Source: Acidobacteriota bacterium
GTDB lineage: Bacteria; Acidobacteriota; Terriglobia; Bryobacterales; Bryobacteraceae
DNA: 64,000 nt
NCBI GenBank assembly: GCA_017307505.1
Contig: JAFKEE010000020.1
Location: forward strand, 248,001-312,000
Direction: 5' to 3'
The notes below the pieces were generated by a model. It was not told where the DNA came from. It saw only the letters and a program-made list of their open reading frames with translations, and ran no database searches. A program made the position numbers and the translations under genes. Shown here piece by piece: positions 32,782 through 40,767 of the stretch. Position 1 is the stretch's first letter, and each line of letters starts with the position of its first letter.

Positions 32782-33987
32782 TCAGAACGGTGCCAAAGCT
32801 CTGGCCTTGCGGTGGCGGTAACTGGCCAGGGTCATCAGATGGGACTCAACCTCCTGTTTCAAGTCCTCGACACTGCGGGCATCGTCCTTCAGGAACCACT
32901 CGGTCCACCGCTTGCCATAGCGCACATGGTTGATCTCGTCGGACCAATCGATGTCGGCGAAGAGCCGCGAGCTGTGGTCACCGGCGGCCTCATACTGCTC
33001 TTTTCTCGGGCGTTTGCGGGGCATGAAGAAGACTTCGAGATTGAGGGTCAGGTGGCAGAAGCGGTGGAGGAACGGCATGCCTTCCGCCTCCTCAAACAGG
33101 ATGGGGTCGAGTTGGGCGGGAGCAAGGCCGAGTTCGCGAAGGCGAATGGCGCCGAACTCGGAGTGGCGCACTTCGTCCCAGCAATGATGGGCGACGTCAC
33201 AGAGGAAGTCGAGTGGGACAGCGGAAGAGGCCGCGTCATAGAGGACAGAGGCGAGGATGCAGGCGGCGTACATCTCGTTGAAGAAGACTTTGAACTGTTC
33301 GGCCACTTCCTCGGTGTAAGACAACCGTCGGCGATCTTCGAAAGCAAGCAGGCCGCCGCGGCGGATGCGGTCGTCGGTAACGATGGTGGCCGGGCGCCGG
33401 AACTGCTGTGCATGCGGCCGCGGCAGCGGACGCGCGGCATCGGGTGGGGCGGCCAAAGGGAAGGCGCCCTGAAGCTGGGCAAGCAGGTACTCGCGCCAGG
33501 ATGGGTCCGGGGCGTCACAACCTTCCAGCCGGCGCCGGGCCCAATCCTGATGGCGCCGCAGGTCCGGGACGATCTGGTTCAGCAGGATGATCTCGGGGGC
33601 GTTCGCGGCCGGGTGAGCCACGGTGAGGTGCGCAGCGTAGGCGGCCTGCAATGCGCCAACAACGCCCAAGTGAAGGCCGTCGGTGAACTCCGCGGTGTTG
33701 CGGCCATGCGGCAACTCGCCGAGCGCGGTCTCCAGGCGCGGCTCAATGCTGGCGTCGGAGATGCCGCCGCGCAGCTCCGTCAGCCGATGCTGGAGGGCCA
33801 GAGCGTGGCGCGCGTGATCCCAGAGCTGGTAGCCGAAGACGTACTTGTCTTCGTAGCGCGGAGCCGTGATGATCCAGCCGGCCAGGGCTCGCATCGCCGC
33901 GCGGTGGACGGCGAGGTACCGGCGCAGATGCGCTCCGGACGATTGCACGTCGAGGCCGGCGGGCTGTGTCAGTGTCTCATCATTCAC
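32782..33987 (-). CDS. Ferritin-like protein, probable di-iron enzyme
   Basis: A 401-residue helical protein. FKVFFNEMYAACILASVLYD and, further on, HHCWDEVRHSEFGAIRLRELG give the E...ExxH pattern of ferritin-like di-iron proteins. An N-terminal segment (YVFGYQLWDHARHALALQHRL) looks like a second, related helical unit. I cannot name the substrate. DUF455/MiaE-like oxidases are the nearest pattern. The start is GTG 33987, after AAGGAGAG, and it overlaps the upstream stop (GTGA). A redox enzyme among sugar-acid genes is unusual. Confidence 0.6.
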   Translation of the reverse strand: MNDETLTQPAGLDVQSSGAHLRRYLAVHRAAMRALAGWIITAPRYEDKYVFGYQLWDHARHALALQHRLTELRGGISDASIEPRLETALGELPHGRNTAEFTDGLHLGVVGALQAAYAAHLTVAHPAANAPEIILLNQIVPDLRRHQDWARRRLEGCDAPDPSWREYLLAQLQGAFPLAAPPDAARPLPRPHAQQFRRPATIVTDDRIRRGGLLAFEDRRRLSYTEEVAEQFKVFFNEMYAACILASVLYDAASSAVPLDFLCDVAHHCWDEVRHSEFGAIRLRELGLAPAQLDPILFEEAEGMPFLHRFCHLTLNLEVFFMPRKRPRKEQYEAAGDHSSRLFADIDWSDEINHVRYGKRWTEWFLKDDARSVEDLKQEVESHLMTLASYRHRKARALAPF

Positions 33988-34838
33988 GGTGTAGTCTCTC
34001 CTTCGCGTTCGCGCGGCGGCGCGTCGAGCAGGGCGCTCAGACGGTCGCGCAGCAGGATGGTCTCCGACACGTTGTCGACCTGGTTGCAGCCCATCCACTC
34101 GGTCCAAACGTACTCGAGGCACAGGAAGCCCTGGAACCGCTGTTCCCGAAGGAAACCCGCGATCGTCTCGAAGTCCACGCGGTTGGCGGCCGCCGCGCAC
34201 TGGAGCAGCCCGTGCGCCGCGCAGCGCATGTGCATGTGTGATGCGCAGGCCAGCAGTGGATGGACCTGTTCGTTCGAACAGCCCACGCAGAGGAAGTGGC
34301 CGTAGTCGAGTGTGAGCGTAAGGCCCGGCACCTGGCGCAGAAAGGCAGCGGCGGAGCCGGGGTCGGGGCAGATGGAGCCGTGATGCGCCTCCACCGCGTA
34401 CCGGACTCCGGCGTTCGCGGCGGTCTCCAACCGCCACGCCGTCGCTTCGGCCGCGAGGCCGAGTGCCGATTCAGGCGAGATGGCGGGGTGGTTCACGCCA
34501 GGCAGGCCGGTCATGTGGCGGCAGCCGAGACGTGTCGTGAACTCGAGAGCCCGCAGGAAAGTCTCACGGCCGGCTTCGCGCGTGGCGGGATCGGGATCGT
34601 TGACAGAGAAGTCCGCCGGGTGGGTCCCAATCTGCAGGAACACGTCGGCCGGTGTGAGGCCGCGGCCATCGAGCTCTCGCCGGACCTCGCGCCCAGCCGT
34701 CACGTCGCCGATGGGAAAGTGAGTGCTGCGTCCGAACAGGCCGATGTCGACGGCATCAAGCTCCAGCAGGCGAATCAGGTCCAGCGCCTGGCCGCGGTGG
34801 AGCAAGGGGAATGTGTAGTCGGCGCAGGAGAGGTTCAT
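33984..34838 (-). CDS. Sugar phosphate isomerase/epimerase-type TIM barrel
   Basis: A 284-residue xylose-isomerase-like (AP endonuclease 2 family) TIM barrel. Likely metal ligands occur in YAVEAHHGSICP, LTLDYGHF, HMHMRCA and FLCLEYVW. Such enzymes interconvert keto-sugars and sugar acids. ATG 34838 overlaps the stop of the solute-binding gene (ATGA), and its own stop overlaps the ferritin-like start. The full-length ORF is shorter by 112 residues than a longer open frame that lacks a ribosome site. Confidence 0.78.
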   Translation of the reverse strand: MNLSCADYTFPLLHRGQALDLIRLLELDAVDIGLFGRSTHFPIGDVTAGREVRRELDGRGLTPADVFLQIGTHPADFSVNDPDPATREAGRETFLRALEFTTRLGCRHMTGLPGVNHPAISPESALGLAAEATAWRLETAANAGVRYAVEAHHGSICPDPGSAAAFLRQVPGLTLTLDYGHFLCVGCSNEQVHPLLACASHMHMRCAAHGLLQCAAAANRVDFETIAGFLREQRFQGFLCLEYVWTEWMGCNQVDNVSETILLRDRLSALLDAPPREREGETTP

Positions 34839-36001
34839 CGGGGTGCCGCGGTGCTCCGGCCGCAGTCGAGATAGAGGCGGTTGAGCTCGTCGACGGCCGC
34901 CTCGGGGTTGCCGCCGGCACGCAGGAACTCCACGATAGGATGGCCGGCGCGCTGCTGGAAGGCGACATAGCCGGGATGGCGCGGCCGCACGAACGAGCGT
35001 TTCATGGCGGTGAGCGTCTGCGAGAAGAAGTTGTGCGTCAGGGCGTTGGCGGCGCCATCCAGCCAGGCTTGCCGGTGGGCAGGCTGGCCGCCTGTTTGGA
35101 CATAGAGCGTGCGCTGGCAGGTTTCTCCGGTGACGTAGGCGGCGAAGCGTAGCGCCGCTTCCCGATGGCGGCATTGCGCGGACAGGGCGAGGCCTGTGCC
35201 GCCGAGGGCACTATTCATCGGCGTTCTGGGCCGGATGTCCGCAAGATCCGTGAAGAGGACCGGGTGGGCGGCGAATCCGGGTCGTGCGTAATTGCTGTAG
35301 GAATAGGCGAAGGGGCAGTAGGCGAACTCGTCGGTACGGGCAAGCGATTCGTAGACGAGGATCGGGTTCAGCGCGTAGATTCGTTCGGGCATGAGCGCGG
35401 CCAGCGCATGCAGGCGCAGCAGGGACTCGACACCGGTGCCGCGGTCGAGCACGGCTTCGGGCCCGGCCTGCGGCATCCCGCCCAGCGAATGATAGAGACC
35501 GAGGAAGTTCAGGTAAAGGTCCGCCGGGAAGGCCGGCATCACGGCCAGCCCTTCTTGCGCTACGCTCAGGACCTCGTCCCAGTTCCGTGGTACGCAGAGG
35601 CCCGCGCGATCGAGCAGGTCCGGACGGTAGCTGGCCACAGGCGCCGCGGCGTCCAGCGGCAGGGCCCAGAGCCGTCCATCGTAGCGGTAGCTGCCGAACG
35701 ACGGGCCGACCGAGTTTGTCTCCAGGTCAGCCAGCAGCGGCTGCGGCAGAAGGTCGTCCAGCGGCAGCAGGATGCCTTGCCCGGAGGCGTCGCCTAACAT
35801 CGGGTGATCGATCACCAGCAGGTCATAGGCGCGAGCCATAGGCGCCAGCGGCGCGTGGCCGAAGTCGTCGAGGCTCCGCCGTTCCCAATCGATGGCGACG
35901 CCGGGGTTCTCTTCCTCGAAACGCTGCGCGGCCGCAACCAGCGGCGGATAGGCGCGGCTGTGGTTCCACGTCATCCCGGTGAGGCGGAGTTGCTCAGACA
36001 T
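34835..36001 (-). CDS. Family 1 solute-binding protein without a signal peptide
   Basis: A 388-residue protein with the sugar ABC-transporter binding-protein pattern (AAQRFEEENPGVAIDWE; YDLLVIDHPMLGD; LWALPLDAAAPVASYRPDLLDRAG; FTDLADIRPRTPMNSALGGTGL). It begins MSEQLRLTGMTWNHSRAYPP, with no hydrophobic leader, lipobox or Tat motif. The start overlaps the Gfo/Idh/MocA gene by 8 bases and no alternative upstream start gives a leader. No ABC permease or ATPase is present. It may be a cytosolic sugar-sensing protein, or export may depend on an unknown signal. Confidence 0.75.
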   Translation of the reverse strand: MSEQLRLTGMTWNHSRAYPPLVAAAQRFEEENPGVAIDWERRSLDDFGHAPLAPMARAYDLLVIDHPMLGDASGQGILLPLDDLLPQPLLADLETNSVGPSFGSYRYDGRLWALPLDAAAPVASYRPDLLDRAGLCVPRNWDEVLSVAQEGLAVMPAFPADLYLNFLGLYHSLGGMPQAGPEAVLDRGTGVESLLRLHALAALMPERIYALNPILVYESLARTDEFAYCPFAYSYSNYARPGFAAHPVLFTDLADIRPRTPMNSALGGTGLALSAQCRHREAALRFAAYVTGETCQRTLYVQTGGQPAHRQAWLDGAANALTHNFFSQTLTAMKRSFVRPRHPGYVAFQQRAGHPIVEFLRAGGNPEAAVDELNRLYLDCGRSTAAPR

Positions 36002-37079
36002 TGACAGTCTCCATCAGCTCCCAGACGGCGACGTTGCGGCCTGTGCGTGCGGAGATGCACGCCGCCTCGACGATCTGCATACTGGCCAGGCCTAACGTGC
36101 CGGGCGAGGCGTTGCTGGCGCGGCCGGCCGCGCAGTCCACCAGGTTCCATGCGGGCGCCCGCTCCGGGTAGATCCCTTCCGGCGGCAGGTCCGGCACGGT
36201 CCATGGTTCGCCGCCGGCCATTGGCCAGTAGCTCATGCGGCCGTTCCACAGATCGAGGAACAGCGCCCCGCCGGTGCCGAAGACGCGGACTTCGTAGTCG
36301 CGGCGGTCCAACGGCGTCGCCCCGGTGCTGGCGATGGTAGCGATGCAACCGTCTACCAACCGGACGTTCAGAGTGTCGTAGAGATCCAGCGGGCCGCCGT
36401 CGCAATGGAATCGCGCGAAGACGTCGATGGGCACGGATCCGGTGAGGTAGGCGAGGTAGGCGGCGGCATGGGAGACCTGCGTGTAGATCTGCCCGCCACC
36501 TGCGACGGCGGCATCGCTGTAAGTGGACGCGTGCGGCTGCAGGTAGGGCTGGCCGTGGGTGGGGATGGTGCTGGTGCCGCGGATGAGGTGCGCGACGGGG
36601 TTGGTCATGAGGACACTGATCATGCGCAGCGCGCCGAGCGCGCCATCGCGTATCAGCCGGCGGGCCGCACTGGCGTGCTCAGTGTAGTGCCATGGGCAAC
36701 TGATGAGCAGATGGCACTTCTCGCGGGCGGAGAGGCTGACGAGGTCTCGGGCCTGGGCCGCGGTGATGGTCATTGGTTTCTCGACGAGCACATGAAGGCC
36801 GTGTTCCAAGGCGGCTCGCGTGGAGTCATAGTGCTGATCCGCGCTGCTGCTCACGACGACCGCGTCCAGATCGAGCGCCAGCACCTCTTCAATGGACGTG
36901 CAGGCGTGAGGGACGCCGAAGTCGCGTGCCACCTTCCCGGCAGCTGCGCGGTCGCGCTTTTGGAGGGCCACCAGGTCGGCGGCGGGGTGCGCCAGGAGCG
37001 CGGGGATGTGGGCGTAGGTCGCCCACCAGCCGGCGCCGAGGACGGCGCATCTCACGTTTCGGCCTTCGACGCGACGCAT
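35994..37079 (-). CDS. Gfo/Idh/MocA-family oxidoreductase
   Basis: A 361-residue NAD(P)-dependent dehydrogenase. The Rossmann start is VRCAVLGAGWWATYAHIPALL, and the family EKP box is HVLVEKPMTITAAQA. The second domain is present (YSDAAVAGGGQIYTQVSHAA). The enzyme oxidises or reduces sugars such as rhamnose, inositol or glucose derivatives; the exact substrate is not visible. It starts 4 bases after the rhamnonate-dehydratase-like gene and overlaps the binding-protein gene, so it is the second gene of the operon. Confidence 0.85.
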   Translation of the reverse strand: MRRVEGRNVRCAVLGAGWWATYAHIPALLAHPAADLVALQKRDRAAAGKVARDFGVPHACTSIEEVLALDLDAVVVSSSADQHYDSTRAALEHGLHVLVEKPMTITAAQARDLVSLSAREKCHLLISCPWHYTEHASAARRLIRDGALGALRMISVLMTNPVAHLIRGTSTIPTHGQPYLQPHASTYSDAAVAGGGQIYTQVSHAAAYLAYLTGSVPIDVFARFHCDGGPLDLYDTLNVRLVDGCIATIASTGATPLDRRDYEVRVFGTGGALFLDLWNGRMSYWPMAGGEPWTVPDLPPEGIYPERAPAWNLVDCAAGRASNASPGTLGLASMQIVEAACISARTGRNVAVWELMETVNV

Positions 37080-37083
37080 GGCG

Positions 37084-38280
37084 TCAGTCCAGTCCCGAGA
37101 CCGGCTCCAGGTAGTCGCGGTTGAGTTCCACCCCGAAGCCGGGTTTGTCGGAGAGATCGATCATGCCGTTCACCGGAAGGGGCTCGCCCACGACCGTGTC
37201 GAAGGTGGAGCGCACCTCGGTGCCGTCGCCCACCGACAGGTACTCGGCGTATGGCGAGTTCAAATTAGAGAGAACGAAATGGTAGGTGTAGGCGCCGGCG
37301 CCGTGCGGAACGACCGGGATATCGTAGGCCTTCGCCATCGCGGCGATGCGCCGCACGGCGGTAAGGCCGCCGCACCACTGGAGCTCCGGCTGGATAATGT
37401 CGCAGGCGCGGTTGACGAGAATCGAATGGAATGCCTTGTAGTCGAACTCCAGGTTGCCGATGGCGACCAGAACCGGGTTCACCCGCTGTCGCAATTCGCG
37501 GTTGAGCGGCTCCGCCCAGCCGTTCGGCAGCGGGTCTTCAAACCACTTGACGTCGTAGTCGCGCACGCGGGCCGCCAGCCGGGAGGCGAATTCGACGTCC
37601 CAGGACATGTAGCAGTCGATCATCAGCTCCAGGTCGTCGCCGATCGCCTTTCTGGTTTCGAGGATGCAGGATTCCATTTGGCGCAGGCCGTCGCGGCCGG
37701 ACGAGACGCCCCACGGAGCGGCAATTTTCACGCCGAGGAACCCGCGGCCTTTCCAGCTCGACGCGGTATCGGGGTGAGTGGTGACATAGCAGGGAATGCG
37801 GTCTTTGGTCCTGCCGCCACAGAGCCGGTAGACGGGCTGGCCCAGCGCACGGCCCATGAGGTCCCATAGGGCGAGGTCGACCCCGCTGATGGCCATCGAG
37901 GTGACGCCGCCTAGTCCGTAGGGCATGACGGAGCGGTACATCTGATCCCACAGGCGCTCGATGTCAAAGGGGTCCTGTCCAATGAGAAAGCGTCGAAAAT
38001 GCTGCAGGATGACGGCGCAGGCGAAGGGCCCGCCCCCGTAGTTGACGGCCGAGCCGACGACACCGTCGTCCGTAAATATCTCGATGGCGTACGGATCCTG
38101 GCCCGGCCCCATCCAGCGCGTACGCACGGGCGCATAGTCGGGGTACACCGACATCGGGTTGGCGATCAGTGCGTGGGTCTGCCACCCGCCGCCCCAATAC
38201 TGCGACTCGCCGAAGCGCGCGCCTTTCTCTCCGGAGTTCCCGGAACGGATCCGGTAGACCTTCACGTCGGTGATCTTCAT
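37084..38280 (-). CDS. rhmD: L-rhamnonate dehydratase-like enolase-superfamily enzyme
   Basis: A 398-residue enzyme that would dehydrate L-rhamnonate to 2-keto-3-deoxy-rhamnonate. It resembles RhmD: GGWQTHALIANPMSVYPDY near the N-terminus, LMIDCYMSWDVEFASRLA with the first metal aspartate, KWFEDPLP with the second ligand, VVPHGAGAYTYH with the base histidine, and a final PVNGMIDLSDKPGFGVEL. The third metal ligand, a glutamate in RhmD (SGEHHGT), aligns with asparagine (IGNLEFD); glucarate dehydratases also use Asn there, so activity is still possible. It is first in its operon; the leader contains a GCCCG/CGGGC hairpin (38323-38336). Confidence 0.8.
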   Translation of the reverse strand: MKITDVKVYRIRSGNSGEKGARFGESQYWGGGWQTHALIANPMSVYPDYAPVRTRWMGPGQDPYAIEIFTDDGVVGSAVNYGGGPFACAVILQHFRRFLIGQDPFDIERLWDQMYRSVMPYGLGGVTSMAISGVDLALWDLMGRALGQPVYRLCGGRTKDRIPCYVTTHPDTASSWKGRGFLGVKIAAPWGVSSGRDGLRQMESCILETRKAIGDDLELMIDCYMSWDVEFASRLAARVRDYDVKWFEDPLPNGWAEPLNRELRQRVNPVLVAIGNLEFDYKAFHSILVNRACDIIQPELQWCGGLTAVRRIAAMAKAYDIPVVPHGAGAYTYHFVLSNLNSPYAEYLSVGDGTEVRSTFDTVVGEPLPVNGMIDLSDKPGFGVELNRDYLEPVSGLD

Positions 38281-38457
38281 CGGCTCACTCCACGCCCCGG
38301 CAGGCGGCGTCTCCCCAGCAAAGCCCGAAAGCGGGCACCTTTCAAGAGAAATGTCGCAGTCATCTGTAGTTGCGGAAATCGCACTTCATGCCGGTGAGCA
38401 GATCTCTCAAGATTCACGGACACACTGAGGCAGAAGCACTTCCGCCGGGCGTCGCGC

Positions 38458-38503
38458 GCAAAATGTTTTGCAATTGACGAGATTGCGATTTCGGCAATAC
38501 GAT
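38458..38503 (+). promoter_or_regulatory. Palindromic operator and promoter of the IclR-sugar-binding regulator
   Basis: GCAAAATGTTTTGC at 38458-38471 has perfect 6-bp arms (GCAAAA/TTTTGC) around a TG centre. It is followed by TTGACG (38474-38479), an 18-base spacer and TACGAT (38498-38503), ending 18 bases before the regulator's ATG. The operator lies between the divergent rhmD and regulator genes, so it is the likely site through which the regulator controls both. Confidence 0.6.
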
Positions 38504-38521
38504 GAGACCGGAATCGCCGCC

Positions 38522-39649
38522 ATGCGCACGCCAGCCCAATACCGACTGGAGACCGTAAGCCGGGCATGCGCAGTGCTGAAGGCGTTTGCCAGCGAGGGCG
38601 AGCCGTTAACTCTCTCTGAGTTGATCGCGCGGACGGGGCTGGAGAAGACGATCGCCTTCCGACTGGTTCACACGCTGACCGAGGAAGGACTTCTGCGGCG
38701 GGCCGGCGGCCGGCGTTATGTGCCAGCTTTCCGCCTGCTCGACCAGACAAGATTCCGCATCGGCTTTGCGGCGCAGACGGGGGCATCGACATTCTCCTCG
38801 GCCGTCACCGGCAGTATTCGCTGGGCGGCGGAAAAGAACGGCGTCGACCTGGTGGTGTTGGACAACCGGTACAGCGCCAAGACGGCGGTGCGGAACGCAC
38901 GCGCGCTGATCGCGGCAAAGGTGGACCTTGCCATCGAATTCCAGACCTATGAAAAGGCCGCACCAATGGTATCGTCGCTATTCGGCGCGGAGGGCATTCC
39001 CCTGATCGCCGTCGAGATCCCGCATCCCGGCGCGACGTACTTTGGCGTCGACAACTACCGGGTGGGCATGCTCGCGGGTTCGACGCTGGCCAAGTGGTGC
39101 AAGCAGCGTTGGAACGGCGATGTGGACGAGGTACTACTGCTGGAACTTGGCATCGCGGGGACGTTGCCGCATCTGCGGCTGTCCGGCGCGGAAGCGGTGC
39201 TGCGGCCGTCGCTCGCCCCAGGTGGGCGGTTCCGCTATATCGAGACACGCGGCGAGTTCGGAAAGGCGCAGGAGGCGGTGCGGAAGCATCTTAGAGACAA
39301 CAAACGGCGCCGGACGCTCGTCGTGGGCGTCAACGACCCGGCGGTGCTGGGCGCGCTGCGGGCGTTTGAGGAAGCCGGACGGGCGGAGTGGTGCGCGGCG
39401 GTGGGCATGGGCGCCATTCAGGATGCATGCGACGAATTGCGGCGTCCTGGTACGCGGCTGGTCGGGTCCGTCGCGTTCTTCCCTGAGCGATACGGTGAGG
39501 ACCTGATCCGTCTGGCCGTCGACATCCTGCAGGGCAAGCCCGCGCCGCCAGCCGTTTACGCGCAGCACCGCCTGATCACGGCACAGAACGTCGAACAGTA
39601 CTATCCGGCCGCGATCGCGCGGTCCGGGCAGAGCGGAGAGAATTCGTGA
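38522..39649 (+). CDS. Hybrid regulator: IclR-like winged helix plus periplasmic-binding-type sugar domain
   Basis: A 375-residue protein. The first ~75 residues are an IclR-type winged helix (YRLETVSRACAVLKAFASEG, then TLSELIARTGLEKTIAFRLV and LTEEGLLRR). The rest is not the IclR effector domain but a sugar-binding fold of the LacI/periplasmic-binding type (WAAEKNGVDLVVLDNRYSAK; FGVDNYRVGMLAGSTLAKW; VVGVNDPAVLGALRAFEEAG). The operon context suggests it senses rhamnose or a rhamnonate-pathway intermediate. ATG 38522 is chosen over a TTG 18 codons upstream. Its stop overlaps the next start (GTGA). Such a fold combination is uncommon; LacI proteins use a different helix-turn-helix. Confidence 0.82.
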   Translation: MRTPAQYRLETVSRACAVLKAFASEGEPLTLSELIARTGLEKTIAFRLVHTLTEEGLLRRAGGRRYVPAFRLLDQTRFRIGFAAQTGASTFSSAVTGSIRWAAEKNGVDLVVLDNRYSAKTAVRNARALIAAKVDLAIEFQTYEKAAPMVSSLFGAEGIPLIAVEIPHPGATYFGVDNYRVGMLAGSTLAKWCKQRWNGDVDEVLLLELGIAGTLPHLRLSGAEAVLRPSLAPGGRFRYIETRGEFGKAQEAVRKHLRDNKRRRTLVVGVNDPAVLGALRAFEEAGRAEWCAAVGMGAIQDACDELRRPGTRLVGSVAFFPERYGEDLIRLAVDILQGKPAPPAVYAQHRLITAQNVEQYYPAAIARSGQSGENS

Positions 39650-40761
39650 ACACTCGACAGATGAGAATCGCGGCAGCTCACATGGCTCTGCTGCTGGCGG
39701 CGCTTCCGGGCATCGCGCCGGGGCAGGTCCGCGACCCGCTTCCGGTGCCGGATGTTCTGGGCTTCAAGACATTGAAGTGCGACTTTCACATACACACGAT
39801 CTTCTCCGATGGAGAGGTGTGGCCCACCACTCGGGTGATGGAAGCCTGGCAGGACGGGTTGGACGCAATTGCCCTTACCGACCATGTCGGGCACCATCCG
39901 CACCGCGCCGATGTATCGACAGACCTGCAGAGGGTCTTCGAGGTGGCCCTTCCGGAGGCCGATCGGCTTGGCGTCATTCTGATCCCCGGGGGCGAGGTGA
40001 TGGAGGGCAATACGCACTTCAACGCGCTCTTCGTGACGGACGCCATGGCATTCGGATCCATGAAACTTCTACCCGCACTGCGGGTGGCCGCCGCTCAGAA
40101 GGCCTTTGTGCTGTGGAATCATCCGGGGTGGAAAGAGACTCCTCGCTGGAGCGAACTGGTAGCCACGGCTCATCAGGAGTCGCTGTTTCAGGGGGTGGAA
40201 CTGGTGAACGGCCTTACGTTCTATCCCGAGGTTCTTCCGCTTGCGCGGGCGAAAGGGCTGACGATGCTGGCCAACAGCGACGTACATGGTCCCATCCGGA
40301 CCGAGTTCGCCGAAAGGACCCGGCCTATCACCCTGGTTCTGTCGAAGACGCGCGATACCGCCGGCATCCGGGAAGCGCTCGACGCCGGACGGACCGCGGT
40401 GTGGGTCAATGGCCAGATCTGGGGCGACGCCGCGATCCTCACCGCGCTGTGGGCCGGGTCGGTTGAGCCGCAGGGAGACAGGATGAGCCTTGGCGGGTCT
40501 GGCAAATCCGCGGCGCTGACCATCGTGAATCGTTCGGCGATTCCCTTCCATACCAGAGTCACCGGCTGCCCCGCCTGGCTTTATTGCGGCGGAACCGGGA
40601 TCGAGCCGCGGCGGGCGGGGCTCTTGTCAGTGAGCCCTGCGAAGAACCCGCCGGCAGGAGTGCACCGGATCGAGATTGAACTGGAAGTCACGAACTTACA
40701 CACGGTCCCCGATTCGAACCTGCACGTCCGCCTGCCTGTCGAGATCGAGATCCGTCCGTAG
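39646..40761 (+). CDS. Secreted PHP-domain phosphoesterase-like protein
   Basis: A 371-residue protein with an N-terminal signal peptide (MRIAAAHMALLLAALPG region). The PHP metal motifs are visible: CDFHIHTIFSDGEVWP, then ALTDHVGHH, then FVLWNHPGW and MLANSDVHGP. PHP proteins hydrolyse phosphoesters; secreted ones in this phylum are not well characterised. Start GTG 39646 overlaps the regulator stop (GTGA), so it is co-transcribed with the hybrid regulator. The gene ends 6 bases before the convergent GH36 stop. Confidence 0.75.
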   Translation: MNTRQMRIAAAHMALLLAALPGIAPGQVRDPLPVPDVLGFKTLKCDFHIHTIFSDGEVWPTTRVMEAWQDGLDAIALTDHVGHHPHRADVSTDLQRVFEVALPEADRLGVILIPGGEVMEGNTHFNALFVTDAMAFGSMKLLPALRVAAAQKAFVLWNHPGWKETPRWSELVATAHQESLFQGVELVNGLTFYPEVLPLARAKGLTMLANSDVHGPIRTEFAERTRPITLVLSKTRDTAGIREALDAGRTAVWVNGQIWGDAAILTALWAGSVEPQGDRMSLGGSGKSAALTIVNRSAIPFHTRVTGCPAWLYCGGTGIEPRRAGLLSVSPAKNPPAGVHRIEIELEVTNLHTVPDSNLHVRLPVEIEIRP

Positions 40762-40767
40762 GCAATC

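Noticed and set aside
32812-34305. 497-codon frame on the plus strand
   Set aside because: It is antisense to the ferritin-like and TIM-barrel genes, has no family pattern and no good ribosome site; it is open because of high GC.
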